Origin: Mycobacterium sp. NS-7484
GTDB taxonomy: Bacteria > Actinomycetota > Actinomycetes > Mycobacteriales > Mycobacteriaceae
Assembly: GCF_001953975.1 (NCBI RefSeq)
Contig: NZ_MBEJ01000062.1
Span: 1-64,000 of the forward strand
Direction of reading: 5' to 3'
Length of the DNA: 64,000 nt
Below, in pieces: positions 44,268 to 54,858 of this stretch. The position numbers and the translations under genes are program-made. Positions within the stretch are counted from its first letter, which is position 1; each line of letters starts with the position of its first letter. A model generated the notes under the pieces. The model searched no databases and was not told the DNA's origin. It saw only the letters and a program-made list of their open reading frames with translations.

Positions 44268-45455
44268 CTAATCCTCTCGGTCGGCTGAGCCACCTACGGA
44301 CTCATCGGTTTCGGGATAGGCCGGGATCGACAAGGTGAACGTCGACCCGGTGCCCGGCTGACTCCACAGCCGGATGGTTCCGTTGTGGTTGGCGGCCACG
44401 TGTTTGACGATCGCCAGGCCCAATCCGGTGCCACCGGTGGCGCGCGATCGGGCCTTGTCGACCCGGAAGAACCGCTCGAAGACCCGCTCCTGATCGGCCT
44501 TGGCGATCCCGATGCCGCGGTCGGTGACCGCGATCTCGACGCTGCCACCGCGCCGACGCCGGCTGATGGATATGCCAGAACCGTTGGGCGAGTAGGCGAT
44601 TGCGTTGGAGACGAGATTCGCCAAGGCCGTCACCAACAGGGTCTCGTCCCCGAGCACCCGGAAGCCGGTCGGCGCGTCGGTGGTGATCGAGATGTCGGCC
44701 TTGTCGGCGGCCACCTTGTGGCGCGACAGCGCTTCGAACACCACCGTGTCGACGTCGACAGCGGTCAGATCGGGCAGCCGTTCGGCGCCCTGCAACCGGG
44801 ACAGCTCGATCAGCTCGCCGACCATGTCGGCCAGCCGCTGCGATTCGGCCACCATCTTGTCGGAGAACCGGCGCACCATGTCCGGGTCGTCGGCGGAGGC
44901 CTGCAGCGCCTCGGCCAGCACCCGCATCGCGCCCACCGGGGTCTTGAGTTCATGGCTGACGTTGGCGACGAAGTCCCGTCGGGTGGCTTCCATCCGCGCG
45001 TGCTCGGACTGGTCGTCGGCGTAGACGACGGCGAACCGGTGGTCGTCTGCGGTCAACGGTCGCACCCAGCCACGCACCGATATCCCCGAGCGTCCCGGAT
45101 GGGTCAGCTTGCGGGGCGAGAGGTCGACCTCGACGGCCTGGCCGGTGGCGAACACCTGCTCGGCGGCACGCCAGGCCCGGTCGTCGAGCAGACGATCGCG
45201 CACGACGCCGAGTTCGGCGGCCCGGTCGTTGGCGTACACCACGTCATTGAAGGTGTCGACGACGACGATGCCGTTGGGCGACACCGAGACGATGTGCTGC
45301 AACATCTGCGACACCGTCAGACCGGCCGCGTCGGCCTCGCGACGTTTGCGACGGGCCACGATGCGGGGTGCGACTACGGCGGCCACACCCGCACCGACGA
45401 TCAGCGCGAGCAACGACACGACCGCCGTCAGCAGTAACGCCGACACCAAGCTCAC
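44268..45455 (-). CDS. senX3: Sensor histidine kinase SenX3
   Basis: A 395-residue kinase with two N-terminal membrane helices, a PAS-like domain (about 45-155), the phosphoacceptor H168 in [12 protein letters not shown] and a complete ATPase domain ([26 protein letters not shown]). The C-terminal tail is acidic. GTG 45455 has TACGAT 6 nt upstream, so the transcript may be leaderless. Shorter than my recollection of Rv0490 (410). A RegX3-box-like repeat lies upstream. Confidence 0.96.
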   Translation of the reverse strand: MSLVSALLLTAVVSLLALIVGAGVAAVVAPRIVARRKRREADAAGLTVSQMLQHIVSVSPNGIVVVDTFNDVVYANDRAAELGVVRDRLLDDRAWRAAEQVFATGQAVEVDLSPRKLTHPGRSGISVRGWVRPLTADDHRFAVVYADDQSEHARMEATRRDFVANVSHELKTPVGAMRVLAEALQASADDPDMVRRFSDKMVAESQRLADMVGELIELSRLQGAERLPDLTAVDVDTVVFEALSRHKVAADKADISITTDAPTGFRVLGDETLLVTALANLVSNAIAYSPNGSGISISRRRRGGSVEIAVTDRGIGIAKADQERVFERFFRVDKARSRATGGTGLGLAIVKHVAANHNGTIRLWSQPGTGSTFTLSIPAYPETDESVGGSADRED

Positions 45456-45536
45456 GCGAAAATCGTACGCATCCGGTGAACGTCATCCCAGCAGCGTGCG
45501 GCCAAAACGGGACAAGTCACACCGACAAATACAGGT

Positions 45537-45554
45537 GTTCGGCTGTCGTTAACC
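45537..45554. promoter_or_regulatory. Candidate RegX3 box upstream of senX3
   Basis: GTTCGGC (45537-45543), spacer TGTC, GTTAACC (45548-45554): two 7-bp direct repeats in an 11-bp period, as in OmpR-family PhoP/RegX3 boxes. A further GTTCACC-like unit lies on the minus strand at 45475-45481. It lies about 85-100 bp from the senX3 start, fitting autoregulation. Confidence 0.5.
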
Positions 45555-45597
45555 CGCGGTCACCTGCTGTTCGCCCGCCGGCCCGCGTGTCAGCGAA

Positions 45598-46350
45598 CTA
45601 CTTCTTGGCGCCCTGGGCGGCGACCGCGGCAGCCCCGGCGGCGGCGGCCTCCGGATCGAGGTAGGCCCCACCGGCCACCAGCGGCTTGAGGTTGTCGTCG
45701 AGGTCGTAGCGCAGCGGGATGCCGGTCGGGATGTTCAGGCCGACAACCTCCTCGTCGGACATCTGATCGAGGTACTTGACCAGCGCACGCAGCGAGTTCC
45801 CATGCGCGGCGATCAGCACGGTCTTGCCGGCCTTCAAATCGGGCACGATCGTGCTCTCGTAGTACGGCACGAACCGCTCCACCACGTCCTTGAGGCATTC
45901 GGTCAGCGGGCCGCCGCTGATGTCGGCGTAGCGCGGGTCGGAGTCCTGGCTGAACTCGCTGCCCTTCTCGATCGGCGGCGGCGGGGTGTCGTAGCTGCGT
46001 CGCCACGCCATGAACTGCTCTTCGCCGTACTTTTCCTTGGTGGCGGCCTTGTCCAGGCCCTGCAGCGCGCCGTAGTGCCGCTCGTTGAGCCGCCAGTCGC
46101 GGTGTACCGGGATCCAGTGCCGGTCGGCGGCATCGAGCGCCAGGTTCGCGGTGGTGATCGCGCGGCGCAGCAGCGAGGTGTAGACGACGTCGGGCAGCAC
46201 GCCCTGCTCGACCAGCAGCTGGCCGCCGCGGATCGCTTCGGCTCGGCCCTTGTCGGTGAGGTCGACGTCGACCCATCCGGTGAACAGGTTCTTCTGGTTC
46301 CAGTCGCTCTCACCGTGGCGGAGCAGGATCAGCGTCGGCATGACGCTCAT
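45598..46350 (-). CDS. gpmA: 2,3-bisphosphoglycerate-dependent phosphoglycerate mutase
   Basis: A 250-residue dPGM of glycolysis. [20 protein letters not shown] carries the phospho-His12, and the second site is [17 protein letters not shown] near residue 185. The C-terminal tail is Ala-rich. It is the counterpart of Rv0489, upstream of senX3. A lysE-type gene, which follows in M. tuberculosis, is not between it and the YbjN gene. Confidence 0.95.
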   Translation of the reverse strand: MSVMPTLILLRHGESDWNQKNLFTGWVDVDLTDKGRAEAIRGGQLLVEQGVLPDVVYTSLLRRAITTANLALDAADRHWIPVHRDWRLNERHYGALQGLDKAATKEKYGEEQFMAWRRSYDTPPPPIEKGSEFSQDSDPRYADISGGPLTECLKDVVERFVPYYESTIVPDLKAGKTVLIAAHGNSLRALVKYLDQMSDEEVVGLNIPTGIPLRYDLDDNLKPLVAGGAYLDPEAAAAGAAAVAAQGAKK

Positions 46351-46364
46351 CCTGTCATAGCTGG

Positions 46365-46865
46365 TCAGTCGTCGATCAGGTGCTCGAACGCTTCGAGGTT
46401 CTTCAGCGACTCACCGCGTGAGACCCGCCACTCCCACTCTTTCTGGATCGACGAGCGGAAACCCAACTCCAGCAAGGTGTTGAAATCGGAGTCGACGGCC
46501 TCGAGCACCTGGCCGAGCACCCGGTCGATCTCCTCGGCAGTGACCGCGTGCAGGGCCATCCGGCCGACGAGATAGATGTCGCCGACGTTGTCCAGCGTGT
46601 AGGCGACGCCGTAAAGCCTGCGGTTGCGCTTGAGCAGGAAGCGGTAGACGCCTTCGAAGTTCTCGTCGGGCTTGCGGCACACGAACGCCTCGACCCGTAC
46701 CGAATGCTCACCGATGCTCAGGATGGTGTTGGTCTTGAGCTTGCGCTCCCCCGGCAGCTCCACGACGATGCCGGGCAGCCCGCCGCGGGCACCTTTGTGG
46801 TGGTGGTAGACGAGTTCGTGTTCATCGAGGGTGTCGGTGATGATCTTCGCGACGTCTTCGCTCAT
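46365..46865 (-). CDS. YbjN-domain protein (Rv0487-like)
   Basis: A 166-residue protein of the YbjN/T3SS-chaperone-like fold. The pattern [40 protein letters not shown] and [20 protein letters not shown] is typical. The function is not established. ATG 46865 overlaps the mshA stop by 4 bp. It corresponds to Rv0487 and probably shares a transcript with mshA. Confidence 0.85.
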   Translation of the reverse strand: MSEDVAKIITDTLDEHELVYHHHKGARGGLPGIVVELPGERKLKTNTILSIGEHSVRVEAFVCRKPDENFEGVYRFLLKRNRRLYGVAYTLDNVGDIYLVGRMALHAVTAEEIDRVLGQVLEAVDSDFNTLLELGFRSSIQKEWEWRVSRGESLKNLEAFEHLIDD

Positions 46866-48166
46866 GCCCGCACCCCCCGGCGCAACCCGAACCGCCGCGC
46901 GGTCCGGCGGGCGGCCGGCCTGCGGTGCTTGGACCGGTAGTCGGACATCGCGTGGGCGTAGCTGCCCAGCAGGGCATCGACGGTGTGCGCCCAGGAGAAC
47001 TGCGCGGCGTGGGCCGCCGCGGCCGCCCGCAGCGGCCCCGGATCACGTTGCAGGACCCCGTCGATCGTGGCGGCCCAGTCGTCGAGATCGTGGCCGTCGA
47101 CCAAAGCGCCGCTGACCCCGTCGGCCACCGCAACGGGCAGCCCGCCGACCGCGGCCGCCACCACCGGCGTGCCGCAGGCTTGGGCCTCGACGGCGACCAG
47201 GCCGAAAGACTCCGAATAGCTGGGCACCGCGACCAGATCGGCGGCGCGGTACACGTTGACCACTTGTTCGCGGGACTGCGGGGGCAGGAATGTCACGCGA
47301 TCGGTGATACCCAGTTCGTCGGCCAGACGAATCAGGGTGTCGGGCTCGGCCAAACCGGAACCGGACGGCCCGCCGGCCACCAATACCCGGACGCCGGGCA
47401 ACTTGGCGGCAGCCCGCAACAGGATGTCCGGCGCTTTCAGCGGCTGAATCCGCCCCACGAAGGCGACCACCTTCTCGTCGGGCGCGATGCCCAGCCCCGC
47501 CCGCGCGGCGGCGCGATCTCCGGGGGTGAAGGCGTCGAGATCGACACCCGGATGCACCACATCGATGCGCCCCCGGTCGGCGTGATGTAACGAAACAAGT
47601 TGCTGCGCTTCGTGTTCGGTGTTGACGATCAGCCGGTCGGCCTCGTCGACCACCTGTTGCTCGCCCACCGCACGCAGCGGCGGCTCCGGTGAGTCACCGG
47701 CGGCCAGGGCGGCGTTCTTCACCGCGGCCAGCGTGTGCGCGGTGTGCACCAACGGCACCGCCCAGCGGTCGCGGGCCAGCCAACCGACCTGACCGGACAA
47801 CCAGTAGTGCGAATGCACGACGTCGTAGTAGCCGGGCTCATGGGTCGCTTCGGCGCGCAGCACCCCGGCGGTGAAAGCGCACAGCTGGGTGGGCAGGTCG
47901 TATTTGTCCAGCCCCTCGAACGGTCCGGCCACCACGTTGCGCACCACCACGCCGGGGGCCACGGACACCACCGGGGCGTCCGACGACGAGGTGGCCCGGG
48001 TGAACACCTCCACCTCGACGCCGCGACGGGCCAGTTGCAACGCCGTCTGCAACACGTAGACGTTCATCCCGCCGGCATCACCCGTCCCCGGTTGCGCCAG
48101 CGGCGAGGTATGCACGGACAACACCGCGACGCGGCGGGGAGTCTCGAGGTCTGCAGCTAGACGCAC
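46862..48166 (-). CDS. mshA: D-inositol-3-phosphate glycosyltransferase MshA
   Basis: A 434-residue GT-B (GT4) glycosyltransferase. It transfers GlcNAc to inositol-3-phosphate in mycothiol synthesis. The N-terminal [20 protein letters not shown] acceptor loop, [17 protein letters not shown], and the EX7E-type [17 protein letters not shown] are all present. GTG 48166 starts it 10 bp after the ROK gene's stop; the M. tuberculosis protein has an N-terminal extension absent here. It overlaps the YbjN gene. Confidence 0.95.
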   Translation of the reverse strand: MRLAADLETPRRVAVLSVHTSPLAQPGTGDAGGMNVYVLQTALQLARRGVEVEVFTRATSSSDAPVVSVAPGVVVRNVVAGPFEGLDKYDLPTQLCAFTAGVLRAEATHEPGYYDVVHSHYWLSGQVGWLARDRWAVPLVHTAHTLAAVKNAALAAGDSPEPPLRAVGEQQVVDEADRLIVNTEHEAQQLVSLHHADRGRIDVVHPGVDLDAFTPGDRAAARAGLGIAPDEKVVAFVGRIQPLKAPDILLRAAAKLPGVRVLVAGGPSGSGLAEPDTLIRLADELGITDRVTFLPPQSREQVVNVYRAADLVAVPSYSESFGLVAVEAQACGTPVVAAAVGGLPVAVADGVSGALVDGHDLDDWAATIDGVLQRDPGPLRAAAAAHAAQFSWAHTVDALLGSYAHAMSDYRSKHRRPAARRTARRFGLRRGVRA

Positions 48167-48176
48167 ACCTCTATGT

Positions 48177-49529
48177 CTACACTGCCGCCGTACCGACCCC
48201 GCTGGCCGATCGCCGGGTCTCGGCGCGCCGCATGGCGCCGATCGGATCGGCGTACAGCCCGCCCAGCGAAACGATGCCGGCGCTGGCTTCCTGGACGCGG
48301 TTGCCGAAGGCCGTGACCCGAATATCGCGGGGCCCCAGCACCGAACGCCGTGCCACGGCCTCCTCGACGACGGGCATGCCCTCGGGGTATTCGGTGAAGG
48401 CCTGGCCGCCGAGCACCAGATCGTCGGGGTTGAGCAGATCCCGCAGCAGAGCGACGGCCTCGCCGAGCACACGAGCCCGATCGGCGAGCAACTCGACCGC
48501 CTTCTCGTTGCCTTGGCGGGCGGCGCGCAGCACCGCAGGCAATGTCGACGACGGCCCCTCGGCCGGGATGATCCGCAGCTTGCGCGCCGCGGTGAGCACC
48601 GCTTCGTCACTCACCGTCGATTCCAATTGTCCTGAGCCACCGAGCAATTCGGACTGGGCCGGCAGACCTGCGATGGTGCCGGGGCCGCTGGCCGGCGAGT
48701 GCACACGGCCGTCGATGGACAGCGCATAGCCGACGGTTTCGCGGGCGTAGAAATAGAGACTGGTCCGAGCCTGGGTGCCGACGGACTCCGGGGCACGCCG
48801 TCCACCCAGCAGGAGTTCGGCACCGGCCATCGCGTCCACGTGCGAGGCCACCGACACCGGCAGCCCGAGGGCTTCGCCGAGCACCGGGCCCACCGGGGCG
48901 TCGACCCAGCCCAGCCTCGGATGGTCGAGGTAGCCGGTGGCGCTGTCGACGACACCACCGGCGGCGATACCGACCCACAACGGGCGACGGCGGTGCCAGC
49001 GGCTCAGGTAACGCCGCGCACTGGCGGCCAACGTGGCCAGCGCCGCGGACTGGGGACCCGACGGCGTCGGCGTCTCGACGGCGTCGAGGGTGCGGCCGAA
49101 CAGATCCGTGGCGACGATGCTGGTGGCACGCGCACCGATGTGGATACCGAGGGTCAGATAGGGCTCGTGGTTGACCTCGACGGGAACGCGGGGCCGTCCG
49201 ATGGCGCCGGATACCGCGAGATCGGCGCGTTCCCGAAGGACGCCGGCCTCCAGCAGCGCGGTGACCTGGCGGTTGACGGTGGCGATGCTCAACTGCGTGT
49301 GCTGGGCAATGGCGTCACGGGCGATCGGCCCGCGGGCGCGCGCCGCGCTGAACACCGACGCCGCGGCGGCATCGGGCACCTTGAGCGACGGGGCGACGAT
49401 GTGTAGCAGCCGCGATTGCGGGTAACGCGAGGCGGCGGGGGCCAGGGGCCGGGCCTTGCGCGCCAGGGAGCCGGACGCGGTGGAGGGACGGGCGGAGGTA
49501 CGGCGGGAAGCGGCGATGGCGGTGGTCAC
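48177..49529 (-). CDS. ROK-family transcriptional regulator (Rv0485-like)
   Basis: A 450-residue NagC/XylR-type regulator. An N-terminal winged helix (about 60-130, [20 protein letters not shown]) precedes the sugar-kinase-like ROK domain, in which the ATP-binding DxGxT is altered, indicating a regulator rather than a kinase. GTG 49529 has AAGGA 8 nt upstream. It lies 10 bp upstream of mshA on one strand, as Rv0485 does, so it may control mycothiol synthesis or other targets. Confidence 0.88.
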   Translation of the reverse strand: MTTAIAASRRTSARPSTASGSLARKARPLAPAASRYPQSRLLHIVAPSLKVPDAAAASVFSAARARGPIARDAIAQHTQLSIATVNRQVTALLEAGVLRERADLAVSGAIGRPRVPVEVNHEPYLTLGIHIGARATSIVATDLFGRTLDAVETPTPSGPQSAALATLAASARRYLSRWHRRRPLWVGIAAGGVVDSATGYLDHPRLGWVDAPVGPVLGEALGLPVSVASHVDAMAGAELLLGGRRAPESVGTQARTSLYFYARETVGYALSIDGRVHSPASGPGTIAGLPAQSELLGGSGQLESTVSDEAVLTAARKLRIIPAEGPSSTLPAVLRAARQGNEKAVELLADRARVLGEAVALLRDLLNPDDLVLGGQAFTEYPEGMPVVEEAVARRSVLGPRDIRVTAFGNRVQEASAGIVSLGGLYADPIGAMRRAETRRSASGVGTAAV

Positions 49530-49720
49530 GTGAGTGGTCCTTACTGAGTGTCGGCTGGTGGGTGGAAACCACACCTGGCGACTCAGCAGGACGGGAAAAC
49601 GGTGTCCGGGATCGTCTCAGGCGCGGCGAAGTGCGCAACAACAACACGCACGCCGCGCGAAGCGGGACTTCAGACTCCGAGACACACGAAGAATCTAGCA
49701 CGCCATCTAATGTTGGCCAG

Positions 49721-50476
49721 ATGACGACACCACAGTCCGACAAACGAGTGGCAGTGGTCACCGGCGCCAGCGCCGGTATCGGTGCCGCCACCGCCAAAAG
49801 CCTTGCCGCCCTGGGCTTTCACGTAGTTTGCGTGGCCCGCCGGGCAGACCGGATCCAGGCCGTGGCCGACGAGATCGGCGGCACCGCGATCGTGGCCGAC
49901 GTCACAGATCAGGCCGCGGTCGACGCCTTGGCCGCCCAGCTGGACCGGGTGGACGTGCTGGTGAACAACGCCGGCGGGGCCCGCGGGCTGGAGTCGGTGG
50001 CCGACGCCGATATCGACCACTGGCGGTGGATGTGGGAGGCGAACGTCCTGGGCACGCTGCGCGTCACGCGTGCGCTGCTGCCCAAGCTGATCGACTCCGG
50101 CGACGGGCTGATCATCACCGTCACCTCGATCGCCGCCGTCGAGATCTACGACAACGGGGCGGGCTACACCTCGGCGAAACACGCCCAGGGGGTGTTGCAC
50201 CGCACCCTGCGCAGCGAGTTGCTCGGAAAACCAGTGCGGCTCACCGAAGTTGCGCCCGGCATGGTGCAGACGGACTTCTCGCTGAACCGCTTCGACGGCG
50301 ACGAGCAGCGGGCCGAGAAGGTCTACCAGGGCGTCACGCCGTTGGTCGCCGAGGACATCGCCGAGGTGATCGGATTCGTGGCCTCCCGGCCGGCCCACGT
50401 CGACCTGGACCTGATCGTGGTGCGTCCGCGGGATCAGGTCAGCGGGGCCACCGGGTCGCGCTTCAACCGGTCCTGA
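49721..50476 (+). CDS. Short-chain dehydrogenase/reductase (Rv0484c-like)
   Basis: A 251-residue SDR. The cofactor loop is VTGASAGIGAATAKSLA, the NNAG motif is VLVNNAGGARGLE and the catalytic Tyr-x-x-x-Lys is GYTSAKHAQ. The cofactor is likely NADP(H) from an Arg pair (CVARRADR) after strand 2. Substrate unknown. TAATGT lies 7 nt before the ATG, suggesting a leaderless start. It diverges from the ROK gene over 191 bp. Confidence 0.88.
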   Translation: MTTPQSDKRVAVVTGASAGIGAATAKSLAALGFHVVCVARRADRIQAVADEIGGTAIVADVTDQAAVDALAAQLDRVDVLVNNAGGARGLESVADADIDHWRWMWEANVLGTLRVTRALLPKLIDSGDGLIITVTSIAAVEIYDNGAGYTSAKHAQGVLHRTLRSELLGKPVRLTEVAPGMVQTDFSLNRFDGDEQRAEKVYQGVTPLVAEDIAEVIGFVASRPAHVDLDLIVVRPRDQVSGATGSRFNRS

Positions 50477-50489
50477 CCACCGCGAACGT

Positions 50490-50532
50490 GACGTCAGGGT
50501 CGTTGCCGTGACGGCACAACGACCCTGGCGTC
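50490..50532. terminator. Bidirectional terminator between the SDR and lprQ
   Basis: GACGTCAGGGTCGTTG (50490-50505) pairs with CAACGACCCTGGCGTC (50517-50532) with one mismatch and an 11-base loop, followed by ATTTTC. Placed between convergent genes, it can serve both. Confidence 0.7.
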
Positions 50533-50547
50533 ATTTTCGGCGCGGGT

Positions 50548-51876
50548 TTAACCGCCCGGCGCGGGCTTCGGCGGCGTCGTGGTGGTGGGCGTACCGGACA
50601 GGGTGGGCGCATCCGTCGGCGTCGCCGGCGCGGAGGCCGGCAGGTTCGACGGGGCATCCCGTGAGGACAGCGCCGACATCGACTTCCACTCGTTCCAGTC
50701 CACCGCCCAGTCCCAGATGTCGCCGTCGGCGTAGGACAACTGGATGCGGGTGCCGGTGACCTCGACCGGGTCGCCGTACATCGCGCTGTTGAAGTACTGC
50801 TGCGAGTTCTCCAGGTTCAGGTTGATGCAGCCGTTGGTGACGTTCGTATTGCCTTGGGAATTGATGCTGTTCGGATTGCAGTGGATGAACTCGCCGTTGT
50901 TGGAGATCCGCACGGCGAAGCGCTCGTGCACATTGCTGTATCCGGCGGCCGGGTTGGTCATCCAGAAGTCCTCGTACTTCTCGGTGACCACGTGGATTCC
51001 GCTGCGGGTGACGTTGCGGTCCAGATCTCCTTCGCCGTAGCTGCACGGGAAGTCCATGATCACCGCGCCGGAGCCGTCGAGAACCTGGATGCGGTGGCTG
51101 GAGGCCTCGGCCTTGACCACCTGGCGCCGCCCGATCTCGAAATCGAGCGTGGAGTCGGCCGCACCGTAGGCGTCCTCACCGAAGCTGACGCCGTACAGCG
51201 GGGCCTTGACGCTGACTTTGGTGCCGGCCGGGAAATACTCCCGGCTGCGCCAGTGCACGCGCGAGCCGCCGGCCTCGTCGGGCAACCACGCCCAGCTGCC
51301 CTCGACGGGCGGGGTGGTGGTGACCTGGAGGGCTTTTTCCACCGTGGCGCGGTACTGGTCGTCGATCGCGGCGTCGAACTGCAGGATGATCGGCGCGGCC
51401 ACCCCGACCACCTGACCGTCGGCCAGCTGGAACTGCCCGCTGACCTGTTTCTGCGGGGCGACGGTGCTGAACTTGCCCTGCACCTGCTGAGCCTTGCCGT
51501 CCTCGCCGACCACCGAGCCGGCCCAGGTGTAGGTGGCGTCGTAGCCGAGCGGTTCGGTGACAGTGAATGCGGTGCGGTCGCTGTTGAATTTGCCGGCGAC
51601 CACCTTGCCGGCCGCGTTGGTCAGGCTGACGCGCTGGAACCAACCGTCGGCGACCTTGACCCCAACCGGCGCGGTGGGCAACACATCCTCGGAGTCGACG
51701 GAGGGCTCGTACGTCACCGTCGGCGCTGCCGGCTCCTTGTCCTCAGGGGCGGAAATCGGCGATTCACCCGAGCAGGCGGCCAGTAATCCGGCCCCCACTC
51801 CGACGGTCAGAACCGTCAGGGCACGCCGCCGACTGAACAACGGCGCGTCGGCCTCTATATCACCGGCAGGGCTCAC
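50548..51876 (-). CDS. lprQ: L,D-transpeptidase lipoprotein LprQ (LdtMt5 type)
   Basis: A 442-residue exported L,D-transpeptidase, which forms 3-3 cross-links in peptidoglycan. The lipobox is LLAAC (C35). After two Ig-like domains, the YkuD catalytic site holds H332 (IHCNPNS) and C350 (TNGCINL). In other family members the motif before the cysteine is SHGC; here it is NGC with a longer insert, as known for LdtMt5 (Rv0483). The C-terminus is Pro/Thr-rich. ATG 51876 leaves 6 bp to the murB stop. Confidence 0.93.
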   Translation of the reverse strand: MSPAGDIEADAPLFSRRRALTVLTVGVGAGLLAACSGESPISAPEDKEPAAPTVTYEPSVDSEDVLPTAPVGVKVADGWFQRVSLTNAAGKVVAGKFNSDRTAFTVTEPLGYDATYTWAGSVVGEDGKAQQVQGKFSTVAPQKQVSGQFQLADGQVVGVAAPIILQFDAAIDDQYRATVEKALQVTTTPPVEGSWAWLPDEAGGSRVHWRSREYFPAGTKVSVKAPLYGVSFGEDAYGAADSTLDFEIGRRQVVKAEASSHRIQVLDGSGAVIMDFPCSYGEGDLDRNVTRSGIHVVTEKYEDFWMTNPAAGYSNVHERFAVRISNNGEFIHCNPNSINSQGNTNVTNGCINLNLENSQQYFNSAMYGDPVEVTGTRIQLSYADGDIWDWAVDWNEWKSMSALSSRDAPSNLPASAPATPTDAPTLSGTPTTTTPPKPAPGG

Positions 51877-51882
51877 GTGGAC

Positions 51883-52977
51883 CTAGGGTACCGATAGATC
51901 GCACCCGATCAGAATCGGTTCAGGCTGCAGCACGATCCCGAACCGGTCCAAAACCCCGGCTTGTACCGTCCTGGCCAGCGCAATCACGTCCGCACTGTTC
52001 GCCTCGCCACGGTTGGTCAACGCCAGCGCATGTTTGGTGGACAAGCGGGCGGCAGCGCCGTCGCCGGGGTAGCCCTTGCCGAAGCCGGCCTGCTCGACGA
52101 GCCAGCCGGCGGCCAGCTTCACACCGTCGGGCGCGGGGTAGTGCGGCACGGCTCCGGCGCCGGACTCCGCGGCGGTGGCCTGTACCCGTTCGAACTCGGC
52201 CTGCGACACCACCGGGTTGGTGAAGAACGATCCGACGCTCCAGGTGTCGTGGTCGCTCGCGTCGAGCACCATGCCTTTGCCCGCACGCAACCCGAGCACG
52301 GTGTGGCGAACCCGCATCGGGTCGGCCCGCTGCCCCGGCTCGACACCGAGCGCGGCGGCCAGCTCGCGGTAGCGCAGCGGGGCACTTCTGGTGTCCAGGG
52401 GCCCGTCGGCGTTCAAGGTGAACTCGACCTCGAGCACGATGACGGCATCGGAGTGTTTGAGAGTACTTGTGCGGTAACCGAATTGAAGTTCCTGCGGGTG
52501 CGCCCAGCGGACTTCGCCGGTGCGCCGGTCCAGCAGGCGGACCCGGCTGATGGTGTCGGCCACCTCGGCGCCGTAGGCACCCACGTTCTGCACCGGGGTG
52601 GCCCCGGCCGAGCCCGGGATGCCGGACAGACATTCCAACCCGCCCAGGCCATGCTGCAGAGAGGCGACGACGACGTCGTCGAACACCGCGCCGGCCTCGG
52701 CCCGCAGCACATTGCCGTCGACGGTGATCGCGGTGTTGGCCACCCGCACCACGGTCAACTCGGGCATGGTGTCGGCCAGGTCGTCGGCCAGCACCACATT
52801 CGAGCCGCCGGCCAGCACCAGGATCGGATCGGCCACCGCGCGCAGTACGTCGATCAGCTGCTCGGTGCTGGTGCAGGTGAGCACCCGGCGCGCCACCGGC
52901 CCCACCCGCAGCGTGGTCAGCGGGGCCAGCGCAACCGCCTCGTCCACGGCGACACCGGCAACATACGAACTGACCAC
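51883..52977 (-). CDS. murB: UDP-N-acetylenolpyruvoylglucosamine reductase
   Basis: A 364-residue FAD enzyme that completes UDP-N-acetylmuramate. [16 protein letters not shown] is the FAD-binding segment, [20 protein letters not shown] the second, and [11 protein letters not shown] holds the catalytic Ser. It starts with GTG 52977. Its TACCGT -10 (minus strand) overlaps the -10 of the divergent DUF2505 gene. The neighbour lprQ gives a cell-wall pair. Confidence 0.95.
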   Translation of the reverse strand: MVSSYVAGVAVDEAVALAPLTTLRVGPVARRVLTCTSTEQLIDVLRAVADPILVLAGGSNVVLADDLADTMPELTVVRVANTAITVDGNVLRAEAGAVFDDVVVASLQHGLGGLECLSGIPGSAGATPVQNVGAYGAEVADTISRVRLLDRRTGEVRWAHPQELQFGYRTSTLKHSDAVIVLEVEFTLNADGPLDTRSAPLRYRELAAALGVEPGQRADPMRVRHTVLGLRAGKGMVLDASDHDTWSVGSFFTNPVVSQAEFERVQATAAESGAGAVPHYPAPDGVKLAAGWLVEQAGFGKGYPGDGAAARLSTKHALALTNRGEANSADVIALARTVQAGVLDRFGIVLQPEPILIGCDLSVP

Positions 52978-52985
52978 GGCCCGTA

Positions 52986-52995
52986 ACGGTAGCCT
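52986..52995. promoter_or_regulatory. Overlapping divergent leaderless -10 elements (murB / DUF2505)
   Basis: TACCGT on the minus strand (52986-52991) and TAGCCT on the plus strand (52990-52995) share two bases. Each ends 8 nt from its own start codon (GTG 52977 and ATG 53004), so only one polymerase can bind at a time. Confidence 0.6.
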
Positions 52996-53003
52996 GACCA
53001 GCT

Positions 53004-53510
53004 ATGCCGCGATCATTCGACATGGCCACCGACTATGAAGGCAGCGTCGAACAGGTCCATCGGGCATTCGGTGACGAACGGTATTGGCTGGCCCGCCTCG
53101 CCGATTCGGGGGCTGACGAGGCCACACTGGACGCCCTGACCACGGCCGCTGACGGCGGTATCGGCGTGGTGACCACCCAGACCTTGCGCGCCGACCGGTT
53201 GCCCGGCGTGGTGTCGCAGTTTCACCGTGGCGACCTGAACATCCGGCGCGAGGAGCATTGGGAGCCGATCCGGGACGGCGTGTCCCGCGGCACGGTCGAG
53301 GGTTCGATCCCCGGCGCGCCGGTGTCCTTGTCGGGCACCGCGACGCTGACCGGGACCGACACGGGATCGCGGCTGTCGGTGCACCTCACGGTCGAGGTCA
53401 AGGTGCCGTTGGTCGGCGGCAAGATCGAGGGTTTCATCGGCTCACAGCTGACCGACCTGTTGATCGCCGAGCAGCGCTTCACCTCGGTGTGGATCGCCGA
53501 GCGCGGCTGA
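53004..53510 (+). CDS. DUF2505 protein, copy 1 (Rv0481c-like)
   Basis: A 168-residue SRPBCC/START-like protein of the DUF2505 family: DYEGSVEQVHRAFGDERYW starts it and KVPLVGGKIEGFIGSQLTDL ends it. These proteins have a lipid-binding cavity fold but no known ligand. TAGCCT 8 nt upstream suggests a leaderless start. A paralogue follows after 23 bp. Confidence 0.85.
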   Translation: MPRSFDMATDYEGSVEQVHRAFGDERYWLARLADSGADEATLDALTTAADGGIGVVTTQTLRADRLPGVVSQFHRGDLNIRREEHWEPIRDGVSRGTVEGSIPGAPVSLSGTATLTGTDTGSRLSVHLTVEVKVPLVGGKIEGFIGSQLTDLLIAEQRFTSVWIAERG

Positions 53511-53533
53511 CCCCGGCGGTACGGTCGATAGCC

Positions 53534-54046
53534 ATGAGCCGTTCCCGGCAGTCCACGATGGCGTTTGACGCAGCCGCCGAAACGGTCTACGCGGCCTTCG
53601 CGAGCGACGACTACTGGCAGGCCCTGATGGACCGCTACGACGAACTGACGCCCGGGAAATCGGACATCACCGAGTTCAGCTCCGACGAACGTGGGATCGA
53701 GGTCGAGTTCCGCCAGGTGCTGCCACGCGCGGAGTTGCCGCCGATCGTGCGGTCGGTGATCCCGCTCGACCTGGCCATCACCCGCAGGCAGTCGTTCGGA
53801 CCGTTCGACCAGGGCGGCGTGAACGGCCGCTACACCGCGTCGGTTTCGCGCGCCCCGGGCCGGCTCGACGGCCGGTATGCGCTGACCGACCTGACCGCGG
53901 GCAGCCGGCTGCAGGTTGACAGCCGGTGCAAGGTGCCGATGCCCCTGGTCGGCGGCAAGCTCGAAGATCTGGTCCTGCAGTCGGTCAACGACGTGTTGAC
54001 CATCGAGGGGGCGTTCACCGCTGGCTGGATCGCCGAGCAGTTCTAG
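53534..54046 (+). CDS. DUF2505 protein, copy 2
   Basis: A 170-residue paralogue of the preceding protein with the same fold signature: MAFDAAAETVYAAFASDDYW at the N-terminus and VPMPLVGGKLEDLVLQSVND near the C-terminus. Identity looks low outside these segments, so the duplication is old. TACGGT lies 8 nt before ATG 53534. In frame downstream is a methyltransferase-like gene. Confidence 0.8.
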   Translation: MSRSRQSTMAFDAAAETVYAAFASDDYWQALMDRYDELTPGKSDITEFSSDERGIEVEFRQVLPRAELPPIVRSVIPLDLAITRRQSFGPFDQGGVNGRYTASVSRAPGRLDGRYALTDLTAGSRLQVDSRCKVPMPLVGGKLEDLVLQSVNDVLTIEGAFTAGWIAEQF

Positions 54047-54113
54047 GCCCGTCGGGGCAGTCACCCGCGGCACCACCGGATACAACCGGCTGCGCCGCAG
54101 CGACCGATGGCTG

Positions 54114-54830
54114 GTGCACTCACCGCGGGTGCGCTCGGTCTTGCGGGCCGCGGTCGATCCACTGGTCGTCGATCTGGGCTACGGCGCGCTGCCGGTCACC
54201 ACGCTCGAGTTGGCCGCACGGCTGCAGTCGATACGCCCCGATGTGCGCGTGGTCGGCCTGGAGATCCACCCAGAACGGGTCGCCACCGCCCGGGCGGTGG
54301 CGGACGGCACCGATGTGCAGTTTGCGCTCGGCGGGTTCGAGTTGGCCGGGCTGCAACCGGTGTTGGTGCGCGCGTTCAACGTGTTGCGGCAATATCCGGT
54401 TGACGCGGTGCCGGACGCCTGGGCGACCATGACGCGCCGGCTTGCCCCGGGTGGGTTGATCGTCGACGGCACGTGTGACGAGCTGGGCCGCCGATGCTGC
54501 TGGGTGCTGCTGGACGCCGACGGGCCGGTGAGTTTCACCCTGGCCTGCGATCCGTTCAGCATCGAACGGCCCTCGGACCTGGCCGAACGCCTGCCCAAGG
54601 TACTCATTCACCACAACGTCGAGGGCCAGCCGATCCATGAGCTGCTCAGTGCTGCGGACCGGGCCTGGGCGAGCGCGGCCGGGCACGGCGTGTTCGGTCC
54701 CCGGGTGCGCTGGCGGGCCATGTTGGAGTTGTTGCGTGGCCAGGGCTATCCGGTGGCGGCGCCACGTCGTCGGATGCGTGACGGGGTGCTCACGGTCCCC
54801 TGGGTGACCGTGGCGCCGGCCACGCATTGA
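54114..54830 (+). CDS. SAM-dependent methyltransferase-like protein
   Basis: A 238-residue protein. VVDLGYGALPVTTLELAARL is the SAM-binding motif I (GYG in place of GxG), VVGLEIHPERVATARA is motif II and RLAPGGLIVDGTCDE a post-motif strand. The first ordinary start is GTG 54114, but in-frame codons from about 54063 encode RGTTGYNRLRRSDRWL, which looks conserved and basic; the only alternative start there is CTG 54021. The N-terminus is therefore unresolved. Substrate unknown. Confidence 0.7.
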   Translation: MHSPRVRSVLRAAVDPLVVDLGYGALPVTTLELAARLQSIRPDVRVVGLEIHPERVATARAVADGTDVQFALGGFELAGLQPVLVRAFNVLRQYPVDAVPDAWATMTRRLAPGGLIVDGTCDELGRRCCWVLLDADGPVSFTLACDPFSIERPSDLAERLPKVLIHHNVEGQPIHELLSAADRAWASAAGHGVFGPRVRWRAMLELLRGQGYPVAAPRRRMRDGVLTVPWVTVAPATH

Positions 54831-54858
54831 GCACCGTGGCACCACTAAGCTGAGACGC

